The notes beneath the pieces were generated by a model. That model searched no databases. It saw only the letters and a list, made by a program, of their open reading frames with translations, and was not told the origin of the DNA. From assembly GCA_900230115.1 (NCBI GenBank), contig LT907983.1, positions 4,572,774 to 4,636,773 of the forward strand: a stretch of DNA of 64,000 bases, read 5' to 3'. This DNA comes from Spirosomataceae bacterium TFI 002. Lineage in GTDB: Bacteria; Bacteroidota; Bacteroidia; Cytophagales; Spirosomataceae. Below, piece by piece: positions 25,856-34,485 of this stretch (position 1 is the stretch's first letter; each line of letters opens with the position of its first letter). The position numbers were made by a program, and so were the translations under genes.

Positions 25856-27024
25856 AGTTCGATTTTTTTGCCGCTAGCCAATATTCTGAAGAATGTTCCA
25901 TTGTCAATAAATAAGCCTTCTGACTTCTTCACAGGGAAGTTTTTGTTGTAGTCTTTTGGGTGTTTTACATCAATCGCAAAGACTTTTCCATTGTATAGCT
26001 TCTTTACTTTCCACTGGACGGTATGACCTACTACAACAGCTTTGCCATCGAACTTCTGAATCCCTTTCTCCACTTCTTCTTGTGACAAATCATCTTTGAA
26101 ATAGCCTCTGTACCAGCAGAAGCCAATTTTGGACGATATTATAACCTGATCCAATGTTAGCTTTGGTTTTGGGAAATATGGTTTGTAATAATTGTCTCTA
26201 CTGATTTGGTTTACCTCGTCTATAGTAACGTCGTAATTCGTAATATCGGGATGTATGCCGCCGTGGGTAAATAGGATTCCGTTTATACGCTCCAGTGTAT
26301 TCTTAGATGCCATCCACTTTCCGATGAATGATTTTTCGTTGTACAAGTCGTGATGTTGTTTACCGAGAATATTAGCGACTCCATAGTACTTATAGGATGC
26401 CGATTGGAACTTCCCTTGCATGTTATATTGCTCGTGGTTTCCGATGATGAAATGGACATTTCCGCCGTGTTTTTGAGCCTCTTGTTCCAGTTTGTAGATG
26501 AACCAAAGTACTTGTGTAGTAGAAAAGCCACGGTCCACAAAATCTCCGACCAAAACGAGATGCCCTTTGCCAAATATCCAGTTAAGACCGGTGTCTATGA
26601 CCTTATTTGCAATCAGGAAATCACGAAATGTTTTATATGCACTTTCTATATCGGAAATGGCAATTATAGGCTGCCCGTCGTTGTAAATGCTTTTTGGAGG
26701 AGTAAACTGAGATTTTAGACTAAAGCTAAAGCTTGAGGAGTCTAATGGGAAAAAGCAAGTTGCGTTAACTTCTTGGGTGATTAAATGCTCGCTTTGATCA
26801 AGGTAAAAGCCATCAGTTTTATTTCCTTTTATGTAATTAACAGTAAGGGTGCTGTCCGTTTCAAAGAAAACATAAGGCCCTTCCTTTTCTAAGTTTATGG
26901 ATAGTTCATTTTCACCAAATGCAAAACTTCCATTTAGCGAAATGATAACAGCAGCACCCACAAAGAAAATTACTAGGATGGTGCCAATAAGGTGTTTGAG
27001 ATAACGAGTGATTCTTTTCTTCAT
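25852..27024 (-). CDS. Membrane-anchored calcineurin-type metallophosphatase
   Basis: Protein of 390 aa with an N-terminal membrane helix (about 12-32) and a large domain probably facing the periplasm. Residues about 118-385 form a Ser/Thr-phosphatase-type metallophosphoesterase: GDFVDRG (160-166), GNHEQY (195-200), TLERINGILFTHGGIHPD and VVVGHTVQWK, which together supply metal ligands. The first motif is ISDIE (about 123-127); the usual DxH is D-x-E here, an unusual first metal ligand. It is the first gene of an operon with the CPBP protease, divergent from lytS, with a candidate promoter at 27043-27073. Confidence 0.8.
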   Translation of the reverse strand: MKKRITRYLKHLIGTILVIFFVGAAVIISLNGSFAFGENELSINLEKEGPYVFFETDSTLTVNYIKGNKTDGFYLDQSEHLITQEVNATCFFPLDSSSFSFSLKSQFTPPKSIYNDGQPIIAISDIESAYKTFRDFLIANKVIDTGLNWIFGKGHLVLVGDFVDRGFSTTQVLWFIYKLEQEAQKHGGNVHFIIGNHEQYNMQGKFQSASYKYYGVANILGKQHHDLYNEKSFIGKWMASKNTLERINGILFTHGGIHPDITNYDVTIDEVNQISRDNYYKPYFPKPKLTLDQVIISSKIGFCWYRGYFKDDLSQEEVEKGIQKFDGKAVVVGHTVQWKVKKLYNGKVFAIDVKHPKDYNKNFPVKKSEGLFIDNGTFFRILASGKKIEL

Positions 27025-27042
27025 ACTTTTTTAATATTTGGG

Positions 27043-27073
27043 CAAACATATCTGATCATGAAATGCATTGAAA
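27043..27073 (-). promoter_or_regulatory. Candidate promoter of metallophosphatase-CPBP operon
   Basis: Read on the minus strand, TATGTTTG (27043-27050) matches the Bacteroidota -7 consensus TAnnTTTG and lies 18 bp upstream of the ATG. TTTC (27070-27073), 19 bp further up, is an imperfect -33 box. Confidence 0.45.
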
Positions 27074-27223
27074 CTTTTTGTGTTGTACTACATCAAGTTT
27101 GTGACAAAATCAGAATGCTGGCTTTTGAAGTGATTTCTAGCGAACCTTTAGCTTTGTGTCCCTGAAATGTGCAGGTTCGTCACAAAAGTTTATTTGTGAA
27201 GCTATAGCTGCTATTTTTGTGGA

Positions 27224-28039
27224 ATGAAAACAGCACTGAAAGCGAATAATTGGCTTATAGTAAGAATTTTAGTACTTATAACAATCGCAATACCGTTGGG
27301 GATTATGGCTTATGAGTTTATAATTCTAGGAAACGATTCGGTGGTTTTTCTAGGCGATTATCCAATGGCAATTGGAATTATAGTAAGCTTATATTATTCC
27401 TTATTATTGGTTGTTGGCGTACTATGGGTTTTAAAACAATTGAGGTCAGTTTTAAGCTTAAAAAACGAGACGAAGAAAAATGAACTACTGCATTTGCAAA
27501 GTCAAGTGAACCCTCACTTTTTCTTTAATATGTTGAACAATATTTACGGAATGATTGATAGGGATTCGGACAAAGCAAAAAAGTTGATCTTGAAACTATC
27601 TGACCTTATGCGTTATAGCATATATGAAGGCGAAAAAAGCAAAGTTAAATTAGGCGATGAGTTTGAGTTTTTGAAAAACTACATTGAGTTGCACCAAATG
27701 AGGTATCACAAAAAAATAGCCATTGAGTTTAAGTCTGCTATTGAAAAAGATGTTGAAATAATGCCTTTATTATTGATTATTCTTATCGAAAATGCATTTA
27801 AACATGGTGTAGAGAACTTAACTGATAATGCTTATATTACTATTGATTTAATGGCGAATCGCGACCATATAAGCTTTAAGATTGAAAATAATTTTGACGA
27901 AAGTGAAATTTCGGCAGAAAAAGGGATTGGGATTAAAAACTTAAAACGTCGTTTAGATTTAGTATACCCTAATAAGCATAAGCTCAACTTTTCACAGGGA
28001 AATTCCATCTACAAAGCTCAATTAGAATTGCAATTATGA
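27224..28039 (+). CDS. LytS-type sensor histidine kinase
   Basis: Inner-membrane kinase of 271 aa. Two N-terminal hydrophobic helices (about 11-34 and 47-71) are followed by a short coiled linker and a His_kinase (LytS/YehU) domain with QSQVNPHFFFNMLNNI (92-107), phospho-acceptor His98. The ATP-binding part shows LLLIILIENAFKHGVEN and KGIGIKNLKRRLDLVYP. There is no large sensor domain, as in many Bacteroidota LytS kinases. It overlaps its response regulator by 4 bp (ATGA). An obvious promoter is not seen; a TATTTTTG at 27212 is too close to the ATG for a normal leader. Confidence 0.88.
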   Translation: MKTALKANNWLIVRILVLITIAIPLGIMAYEFIILGNDSVVFLGDYPMAIGIIVSLYYSLLLVVGVLWVLKQLRSVLSLKNETKKNELLHLQSQVNPHFFFNMLNNIYGMIDRDSDKAKKLILKLSDLMRYSIYEGEKSKVKLGDEFEFLKNYIELHQMRYHKKIAIEFKSAIEKDVEIMPLLLIILIENAFKHGVENLTDNAYITIDLMANRDHISFKIENNFDESEISAEKGIGIKNLKRRLDLVYPNKHKLNFSQGNSIYKAQLELQL

Positions 28040-28719
28040 TCAAATATTTAATTGTTGACGATGAGCCAATTGCACATGATATTATAAAAGGTTATTGTGA
28101 CGAATTGCCTCATTTAAAGCTTATGCAGCACTGTTATAATGCTTTGGAGGCCCTAGCGTATTTGAGAGAAAATAGTGTTGATCTTATTTTCTTGGATTTA
28201 AACATGCCTAAGTTGAAAGGCTTCGATTTTTTAAAAACGCTTCCAAATCCGCCAAATGTAATTGTAACTACGGCATATCAGGAACATGCCTTGGAAGGTT
28301 ACGAACTCAACGTGGTAGATTATTTGCTCAAACCATTCGGTTTTGAAAGGTTTCTAAAAGCTATAAATAAGGTCAAGGTTTCTCAAGGTACTTCATCATC
28401 GAAAGTAAAAGAGGAGAGGAGTATATTCCTCTATTGCGATAAAAAACATGTAAAGGTGAAGCTGGGTGATATCTTTTATGTGGAGGCAGCTGGTAACTAT
28501 TGCAATGTGGTGCAGGAAAATGAAAACATTTTAATTAGAGAAAAGATATCTGAAATTCTAGATTTACTTTCGTCCGACATATTTGTGCAAGTGCATAAAT
28601 CCTACATCGTTTCTAAACTGCATATAGATGCGATAGAGGGAAATAGAATAATGATTAAAGATCACCAAATTCCTATCGGCAAGGTTTACAAAAATAACTT
28701 GCTAAATTTGCTGCAATAG
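28036..28719 (+). CDS. LytTR-type response regulator
   Basis: Response regulator of 227 aa paired with the preceding kinase. The receiver domain (1-120) has the acidic pair in LIVDDEP (D8, D9), phosphorylation site Asp54 in IFLDLNMP and Lys99 in LLKPFG. Residues about 128-227 form a LytTR DNA-binding domain (KLGDIFYVEAAGNYCNVV, then FVQVHKSYIV, then IPIGKVYK). Phosphorylated LytR proteins bind pairs of direct repeats in target promoters. The gene overlaps lytS by 4 bp. Targets cannot be read here; the divergent metallophosphatase operon is one candidate by position. Confidence 0.9.
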   Translation: MIKYLIVDDEPIAHDIIKGYCDELPHLKLMQHCYNALEALAYLRENSVDLIFLDLNMPKLKGFDFLKTLPNPPNVIVTTAYQEHALEGYELNVVDYLLKPFGFERFLKAINKVKVSQGTSSSKVKEERSIFLYCDKKHVKVKLGDIFYVEAAGNYCNVVQENENILIREKISEILDLLSSDIFVQVHKSYIVSKLHIDAIEGNRIMIKDHQIPIGKVYKNNLLNLLQ

Positions 28720-28842
28720 TGTGTTTTGGCCTATTCTAGTAGGAAAAGTTTAATACTACGAAAACGTTTCATTCTGTTTAAATATAGGGCATTCTTGTAT
28801 TTCAAGGGCCTATATATTGGTGCTCCAGAAATAGATTTGCAC

Positions 28843-29814
28843 CTATGAGTTTGTCAAAAGTATTTTGTTTCCGGTAGGGTCATTTATCCAAAATCCACTT
28901 TCTGTTTCTTCATAACTACTTACTCCTTGTAACGCTTTATTTAGCTTTTCTTTGGAGGTGAAATTGATGTGAAAGTTTTTCAGTCCTGCACTTTCACTTG
29001 GAGCTAGCGGCCTGTTCATTCCGTGCCAAGAGTTAAGTGCAATTCTGTGTTGATATGCTCCTCCAGCACCCAAGTCGGCATACATAAACTGTGGTAAGTA
29101 ATTGAAAGAATTAAACCCAATGTTTTGAAAAAATGTATTTGAGTTTGCTACGTTGTTGGCGTATAAATGCAAATGGCCGATATAGCTATCATTCGAGATT
29201 GTTTTATTGATATCTTTATCCTCCAATTCTGCCATAACTTCATTGACATTCAGGTAGTCGGAAGCACTTCTGACTTTACCATCTGAGCCTTCAATTCTAA
29301 GTCCTCCTTCTGCTACTATTCTTTTAAATCTTTCTGGCGTTTCGAGTGTGAATTCTATGTTGATACCATCTGGGTCGTCTAAATAAATAGATTTCGACAT
29401 TGTGTGATCTACAGGAGAGTGGGGATATTTAAGAGCTATTAACCTATACATGATACTTGCAAACGCAGCTTTGTTAGGCAAGTGAATAGCAAAGTGGTAA
29501 AGTCCGCTGTAGCCTTTCTGGAAATTGGTTTTGGCTGTTTCGTGAACCACCACAAGAGTTTGAGATTCTGAGCCAAACTCCGCGGATTTATCATTAGTTT
29601 TTCTGAGTTTTAGACCTGCTATTTTTGTCCAAAATTGTGTAGTCTTTTCGAGGTTGGTGATATTTAAATGTATCGCCCCAAAGGTTGCAAATCGTTCAGA
29701 ATGTTGTTGCTCTTTCATGGTATTGGAAATAGGCTGTGAGAATGTTGAAAAACTATCCAACGATGCTAAGATTGATGTACCTAAAATGGTTTTAATAAAT
29801 TGATTTCGATGCAT
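28843..29814 (-). CDS. Exported VOC-family (extradiol dioxygenase-like) protein
   Basis: Protein of 323 aa with an N-terminal signal-like stretch (1-29). It carries two glyoxalase/bleomycin-resistance folds (about 44-180 and 200-323). Metal-ligand positions resemble CatE-type catechol-2,3-dioxygenase: FGAIHLNITNLEK (45-57), a Glu in DPDGINIEFTLETP, and GHLHLYANN in the second half. It is the last gene of the minus-strand cluster with DoxX, quinone reductase, AraC regulator and YhdH, though a terminator-like hairpin separates it from doxX. Ring cleavage or electrophile binding is inferred only from family. Confidence 0.72.
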   Translation of the reverse strand: MHRNQFIKTILGTSILASLDSFSTFSQPISNTMKEQQHSERFATFGAIHLNITNLEKTTQFWTKIAGLKLRKTNDKSAEFGSESQTLVVVHETAKTNFQKGYSGLYHFAIHLPNKAAFASIMYRLIALKYPHSPVDHTMSKSIYLDDPDGINIEFTLETPERFKRIVAEGGLRIEGSDGKVRSASDYLNVNEVMAELEDKDINKTISNDSYIGHLHLYANNVANSNTFFQNIGFNSFNYLPQFMYADLGAGGAYQHRIALNSWHGMNRPLAPSESAGLKNFHINFTSKEKLNKALQGVSSYEETESGFWINDPTGNKILLTNS

Positions 29815-29862
29815 GCTTCATGCAATTATTTTTTAAAAGTGATCCATGCTTAAATTAAAAGT

Positions 29863-29898
29863 GGATGCCGCGTTAACGATTGAAGCGGCATCCTTTTT
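29863..29898 (-). terminator. Strong intrinsic terminator after doxX
   Basis: GGATGCCGC (29863-29871) and GCGGCATCC (29885-29893) form a perfect 9-bp GC-rich stem with a 13-base loop. It ends the minus-strand DoxX transcript and separates it from the VOC gene. A T-run lies on the plus-strand side, so it may work in both directions. Confidence 0.7.
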
Positions 29899-29961
29899 GT
29901 TCCAAAAAGATATAGCGTAAAGCGTGTTAAAACGCCCAGAACTATAGTTGGTTTCTTCTTT

Positions 29962-30378
29962 TTAGATTGCCCTTTTTTCCAAAATAGGTGCTTTTTTGCT
30001 TCTTCCCCAGGCAATAAATGCTGCGATTATGACGAAGAATATATTCGCTCCAATTGCAGAGAACTCACCTCTTGAGCCATGAAAAATAGCTGCTAATACC
30101 ATCACGATTGCAAGGCCTAATGCAGCCCATACGGTTAAGAAAGGTTTGATACGAAGCAATGATGGCAAAATTAAACCAATGCCTCCTAAAAGCTCACTTA
30201 TGCCAATAAATCGTACTAAAGCAAGAGGAGTAGAAGTCACCCAAGGAAGCGATTCTGCGAGTGTTTCGATAGGTTGTGAGGCCTTCATGATACCCGCCAT
30301 TATGAATATTGCTGCGAATAATACTTGAACTACCCATAGGGTAATATGCATTGTTTTGTTATTTGTTTGTGCTGTCAT
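29962..30378 (-). CDS. DoxX-family membrane protein
   Basis: Small inner-membrane protein of 138 aa from the ATG at 30378. The frame could begin with TTG at 30408, but that adds ten polar residues before the first helix and is not preferred. Four hydrophobic segments follow (about 9-28, 44-64, 71-90 and 98-116). DoxX/DoxD relatives in Bacteroidota are often beside quinone reductases and redox regulators, as here (quinone reductase and AraC gene upstream). Exact biochemical role of the family is not established; it is linked to membrane redox chemistry. Confidence 0.8.
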   Translation of the reverse strand: MTAQTNNKTMHITLWVVQVLFAAIFIMAGIMKASQPIETLAESLPWVTSTPLALVRFIGISELLGGIGLILPSLLRIKPFLTVWAALGLAIVMVLAAIFHGSRGEFSAIGANIFFVIIAAFIAWGRSKKAPILEKRAI

Positions 30379-30522
30379 TTTTGATATGTTTAAATTATGA
30401 TGGCACAAAGGTGAGGGAGATCGGAGCCTTTAAAAATAAGATATCTTAAGAAATAGATGCTATTGACATAGTCGGCGGTATAGGTTTGACTTTTCCCCAG
30501 CTTTCTGTACTTATTTTAGTCG

Positions 30523-31095
30523 CTAAATATATGCAGCTAGTATGTTGTTTCGGAATTCTTGGATACGTTCAGCTGTGGCTCTATCTGCCTTGTCGAAAAA
30601 CAAATGCTGGTTGATTTGAAATCCGCAATAGGCGTAAATTCCAATATCAGAGGTGAGGGTAAGTGCCATGTTCATGCCTATATTTTCATACTCTTCATGC
30701 GACTTTCCATGCGTATTGATAATGGTTACTTGCTTTCCGCTGAGTAATCCTTTTTGAATTCCTTTGTCGTAGCAATAGGCAAAACCGTAGCTAAATACAC
30801 GATCGATGTAACCCTTCATAATGGCCGGCAGCCCTGTCCACCAGATAGGATAAATAAAAGTGATTTGGTCGGCCCAAGAAATAAATTCTTGTTCCTGTTT
30901 TACGTCTTCGGCAACTTCGCCTTTGCGTTGTCCAGCCATGTCTGCAATCGACAGGGTAGGGTTGAAGTTGAGCTGATACAAGTCTCTAATGAGGACTTCG
31001 TGGCCGCTTTTGGCAAGGGTTTGCTCTACGGTTTGCTTTAAGTGATGATTTAAACTGTCCTTATTGGGATGGGCGTAAATGATAAGATGCTTCAT
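30523..31095 (-). CDS. NAD(P)H:quinone oxidoreductase (flavodoxin fold)
   Basis: Cytosolic flavoprotein of 190 aa. It has the flavodoxin-like start KHLIIYAHPNKDSLNHHL (2-19), the FMN/FAD region QITFIYPIWWTGLPAIMKGYIDRVF (about 77-101) and the phosphate loop INTHGKS. The length fits KefF/MdaB-type quinone reductases, which give two electrons to quinones and avoid semiquinone formation. It is divided from the AraC-type regulator upstream by 69 bp, with its own TAnnTTTG promoter candidate, and lies upstream of doxX. The setting suggests quinone or electrophile detoxification. Confidence 0.85.
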   Translation of the reverse strand: MKHLIIYAHPNKDSLNHHLKQTVEQTLAKSGHEVLIRDLYQLNFNPTLSIADMAGQRKGEVAEDVKQEQEFISWADQITFIYPIWWTGLPAIMKGYIDRVFSYGFAYCYDKGIQKGLLSGKQVTIINTHGKSHEEYENIGMNMALTLTSDIGIYAYCGFQINQHLFFDKADRATAERIQEFRNNILAAYI

Positions 31096-31116
31096 TATTT
31101 TTTGATTTTAATGATG

Positions 31117-31144
31117 CAAATGTAGAATGCTCTTTATGTCCAAA
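31117..31144 (-). promoter_or_regulatory. Candidate promoter of quinone reductase gene
   Basis: Minus-strand TACATTTG (31117-31124) matches TAnnTTTG and lies about 20 bp before the ATG. TTTG (31141-31144), 16 bp further upstream, matches the -33 box, slightly tight spacing. Confidence 0.5.
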
Positions 31145-31164
31145 ATTGTAAGAAAACGAAATGC

Positions 31165-31968
31165 CTAGTTCGTGATACAAATCTCTTTCTGGAATTTCAG
31201 GTATTGAACAGGAGTATGACCAATGAAATGTTTGAAATCGTGAATTAATTGGCTTTGGTCGTAATAACCGCAGGCATCTATAATGTCAAACCAGTTTGTT
31301 TCTTGAGTTGGAGTTTGAAGCAATTCGATGGCTTGGATAAACCTTTGGTACCTGACTTTTTCTTTGGCGGTAAAACCAAAGTACTTTTTGTGATTTAGCT
31401 GTATTGTTCGCTCACTTTGATTGGTTTCTTGGGCAATTGCTTTTATTGGATTAAAAACTGTGTAATCCTCCTTAAAATGTTTGAAAGCTGTTTCGCTGCT
31501 TTTTAAATATGGGCTGCAAAAATCTAAAATCAAGTTTACACGATCGCTATGATTTGCATTTTTGACTAAATGCCAAAGGTGAGTGAAGCAGTTTTGTTCC
31601 AAAAGCTCGTCGGGATTGGTAGGTAATTTGTCTGACAAGGTAACTTTACCAAAGAAGCGGTAAAATGCATCATCCTTGAAATTGGCTACCAGCATTTCGG
31701 AACCGATAGGTAGGGTATACTCAAATGCCTTTTTAACTGGCCCCAAAACGATGCACTTATCTATATTTATTTGGCTGTTATTTTCCGAAATCAATTGAAC
31801 AGGCGTGCCAAAGATAAAGACCATGATCATTTGAAAATTGGGTAACAAGGTCCTAGTTATGGCTTGGGTTGACTTGTTTTCAGCATGATAAAAGTGTGTA
31901 AAAATAGTCCCAAAAGCTTCTGGAACGGCAATTCTGTTACTTTTTAAATGCTCATCATCTGTTTCCAT
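31165..31968 (-). CDS. AraC-family transcriptional regulator
   Basis: DNA-binding regulator of 267 aa. The N-terminal domain (about 5-150) is a cupin-like sensor of the DUF6597 type, with block MIMVFIFGTPVQLI and a MLVANFKDDAFYRFFG strand. Residues about 165-262 hold the two AraC helix-turn-helix units: ETNQSERTIQLNHKKYFGFTAKE, then IIDACGYYDQSQLIHDFKHF, ending GHTPVQYLKF. It lies 27 bp after the YhdH gene and 69 bp before the quinone reductase gene in one strand. It probably controls these quinone/electrophile genes; the signal is unknown. Confidence 0.85.
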   Translation of the reverse strand: METDDEHLKSNRIAVPEAFGTIFTHFYHAENKSTQAITRTLLPNFQMIMVFIFGTPVQLISENNSQINIDKCIVLGPVKKAFEYTLPIGSEMLVANFKDDAFYRFFGKVTLSDKLPTNPDELLEQNCFTHLWHLVKNANHSDRVNLILDFCSPYLKSSETAFKHFKEDYTVFNPIKAIAQETNQSERTIQLNHKKYFGFTAKEKVRYQRFIQAIELLQTPTQETNWFDIIDACGYYDQSQLIHDFKHFIGHTPVQYLKFQKEICITN

Positions 31969-31995
31969 TCGGTGTGATTCTTATGGATGTGTACT

Positions 31996-32991
31996 TCAGC
32001 TGTTCAAATTTACAACCGTTCGACCTTTCAATTTCCCTTGAAGCATCAATTCTATTTTGCCCTCCAGTTCTTCCAAAGAAATTTCAACACTATTGTCCAA
32101 TAGTTGAGATGGTTTCCAATCTTGTGCGAGTTTCTCCCATACCAATTTTCGGTACTTCATTGGGTAATTTTGTGAGTCAATTCCTATCAACGCAATTCCT
32201 CTTAAAATGAATGGAAATACGGTCAATTCTAGCTTTGGCGAGGCAACATTGCCACAGCACGTAATTGCTCCCATAGAATTGGTTGACTTGATAATGTTCT
32301 CCAATATCACTCCGCCTACTGTATCAATTGCTCCTGCATATAAGGGTTTTAGCAATGGTCGTTTATCCAGGTTTTCGAAATCCGCTCGGAGGATAACTTC
32401 ATGAGCTCCTAGGTTTAGCAAGTAGTTTTTTTCAGACTCTTTTCCTGTGATTGCAACGATGGTATAACCAAGCTTGGCAAGAATAGCAACGCTCAACGAG
32501 CCTACACCTCCAGTGGCTCCAGAAACAACGATTTTTCCATCGGTTGGATTCACAAGTTCGGTTAAGCGTAACACTGACATTCCTGCTGTAAGGCCAGCAG
32601 TTCCATATGTCATTGCCTCTTTCATAGTGAGGTTTTGTGGTAGCTTAATGGCCCATTCAGAAGGAACTCGGATATATTCACCAAAACCTCCATCGGTGTT
32701 CATGCCGAGGTCGAAACTCGTAACTATCACTTTGTCGTCTACCTTAAATGCCTCGTTGTTGGATTTTACTACAACTCCTACGGCATCAATGCCCGGTGTG
32801 TGTGGATACGTTTTTGTGACCCCTTTATTACCTGTTGCTGATAGGGCATCTTTATAATTAAGAGATGAATAAGAAACTTTAATTAATAAATCTCCTTCTG
32901 GTAAATCGCCAATATTTCTTGACTTAAGGGTTCCTATAAATACCCCTTCATTTTCTTCAACTACAAAGGACTTAAATTCTTGATTTTCCAT
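31996..32991 (-). CDS. YhdH/AcuI-family NADPH quinone oxidoreductase (acryloyl-CoA reductase-like)
   Basis: Cytosolic MDR-superfamily reductase of 331 aa, the usual length. The start KSRNIGDLPEGDLLIKVSYS, the SSLNYKDALSATGNKG block (about 47-62) and HTPGIDAVGVVV fit the YhdH/YhfP group, which lacks catalytic zinc. NADPH binding: VVSGATGGVGSLSVAILAKLG (about 157-177). AcuI relatives reduce acryloyl-CoA to propionyl-CoA; others reduce quinones or enones. Its link to an AraC regulator and a quinone reductase supports enone or quinone reduction here, but I cannot choose. Confidence 0.85.
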   Translation of the reverse strand: MENQEFKSFVVEENEGVFIGTLKSRNIGDLPEGDLLIKVSYSSLNYKDALSATGNKGVTKTYPHTPGIDAVGVVVKSNNEAFKVDDKVIVTSFDLGMNTDGGFGEYIRVPSEWAIKLPQNLTMKEAMTYGTAGLTAGMSVLRLTELVNPTDGKIVVSGATGGVGSLSVAILAKLGYTIVAITGKESEKNYLLNLGAHEVILRADFENLDKRPLLKPLYAGAIDTVGGVILENIIKSTNSMGAITCCGNVASPKLELTVFPFILRGIALIGIDSQNYPMKYRKLVWEKLAQDWKPSQLLDNSVEISLEELEGKIELMLQGKLKGRTVVNLNS

Positions 32992-33168
32992 AATGCTTTG
33001 AGTTTTATAGGCTCCAAATTTGCCAACTGTTTTTGATCAAAACTTCGATTTTAAAAGTCATTGATCTAAAGAATCGTTCCCTTTTGATAAAAGTATAAGA
33101 ACTTATTTTTCAGCTCGTTTTCTTATTTGAGCCTTGGTGGGTATGTCAAATAATTGACATGCAGTGAC

Positions 33169-33789
33169 TTACTGTTTCTGTTGGGATAGAATATCAATCA
33201 AAATATACTTAACGCCATATGGTTCTGCTGTGACTACTTTCTTTACGTTCAGCTTGTAAGTGGTTCCTTTTTCAAAATTAAAGTTTTCAATATCAATAAG
33301 AGGTTTCATGTTCACTTCCCCTTTTTCCTTAATTAAGAATGCTTGTTTTAATTCTTCTGGTGAGCGTAAGATCACATCAACTTTTGAAGGAGCAATGTCC
33401 ATTTCTATATTTTCTTCGCTATTTTGAATAATCGCCTTTTTCTTCGAAATGGTTTTTACGTATTCGTATATGATGGATGAGCCATCTTGTGGTGGATCTG
33501 CTAAGGTTACTTTCTTAGCTTCTATTAGATATTCATATCCTTTCTCATATTGAAACTCATTGAAACTTGCTTCTCCATTTGTCAAAGTAACTTTATCCTG
33601 ACTACCATTCACTGAAAAAAGTAAAAACTCACCGTATACGTTATCTGACATGAAATAACCAGCATATCCTGTATCGGGATGAATAGTCATTTGAATGCTT
33701 TCTTTAACGTCTACTGCTTCTTTTGGAAAACAACTTGTCAGTAAGGTAGAAATTAGAACAAGGCTCAATACTAGATTAATTTTCTTCAT
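33169..33789 (-). CDS. Lipoprotein, unknown function
   Basis: Protein of 206 aa with lipobox LLTSC (Cys20) followed by FPKE. The mature part holds two related beta-strand sets of about 80 aa: FEKGTTYKLNVKKVVTAEP near the C-terminus repeats the earlier YEKGYEYLIEAKKVTLADP. This points to a duplicated domain (about 25-115 and 125-206) of the DUF4377 type that is common in Bacteroidota lipoproteins and META-domain proteins. I infer a surface or periplasmic protein with no assigned activity. It stands alone. Confidence 0.72.
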   Translation of the reverse strand: MKKINLVLSLVLISTLLTSCFPKEAVDVKESIQMTIHPDTGYAGYFMSDNVYGEFLLFSVNGSQDKVTLTNGEASFNEFQYEKGYEYLIEAKKVTLADPPQDGSSIIYEYVKTISKKKAIIQNSEENIEMDIAPSKVDVILRSPEELKQAFLIKEKGEVNMKPLIDIENFNFEKGTTYKLNVKKVVTAEPYGVKYILIDILSQQKQ

Positions 33790-34048
33790 CTTTTATAGAG
33801 TAGAATGGTAAGTGAAATCTGGCTTAAAATGCCAAAATACTTTAGTTTTGAATATGAACAATAACGAAGCGTATAAGCTGCTTTGCGTTTCATGTAAGAG
33901 CTAGCAAGTCGTTAAATGGTTGTAATAGCAAAAGCTTATTTTAGACTTGACTTCAAAATAGTCTTTCTATAGGAAGGCAAAATCTGAGGGAGTTTTTTCT
34001 AACTCAATTAAGGGCGATTTCATTTTTGAAAAAATGCTAAATAATCGC

Positions 34049-34474
34049 TTATGATTTGGGTTCAAACGCAATCATCCATTCGATCCCATATTTGTCTCTA
34101 AACATGCTGAAATAGCTACCTGAAGCATTATTGTCAAAAGGGATTTCAATTTCTCCACCTTCTGATAGGCCGTCAAATAACTTTTCGGCTTCCTCTCGGT
34201 TTTCAGCAGTAATGGAGATTTTGGATCTGTTTTCCTTTTCATTCACTTTCCCCATAATTTCGGGAACATCATTTGCGATTAAGGTATTATTGCCAATAGG
34301 TAGAGCAATGTGCATTAGTTTATCAGCCTCTTTTTCTGGTACGGGAAATTCAGGGCCAGCCAAATCTTTGAAACGTATAATTTTGGAAAACTCTCCTCCA
34401 AATACTGATTTGTAAAAATTGAAAGCTTCTTCTGCGTTACCGTTAAAGTTTATATGGGGATTGATAAGTGCCAT
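34049..34474 (-). CDS. PhnB-like VOC-family protein
   Basis: Cytosolic protein of 141 aa. It shows the PhnB/3-demethylubiquinone-methyltransferase-like variant of the VOC fold: INPHINFNGNAEEAFNFYKSVFGGEF (4-29) and the C-terminal FRDKYGIEWMIAF. The usual metal ligands of glyoxalase are only partly present, and the function of the group is not established. It is the last gene of a compact minus-strand run, starting 11 bp after the zinc-ribbon/alpha-CTD gene. Confidence 0.82.
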   Translation of the reverse strand: MALINPHINFNGNAEEAFNFYKSVFGGEFSKIIRFKDLAGPEFPVPEKEADKLMHIALPIGNNTLIANDVPEIMGKVNEKENRSKISITAENREEAEKLFDGLSEGGEIEIPFDNNASGSYFSMFRDKYGIEWMIAFEPKS

Positions 34475-34485
34475 TATTTTAGTGC

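Noticed and set aside
27212-27219. TATTTTTG as -7 box of lytS
   Set aside because: It ends only 4 bp before the ATG, leaving no leader, and lacks a spaced -33 element.
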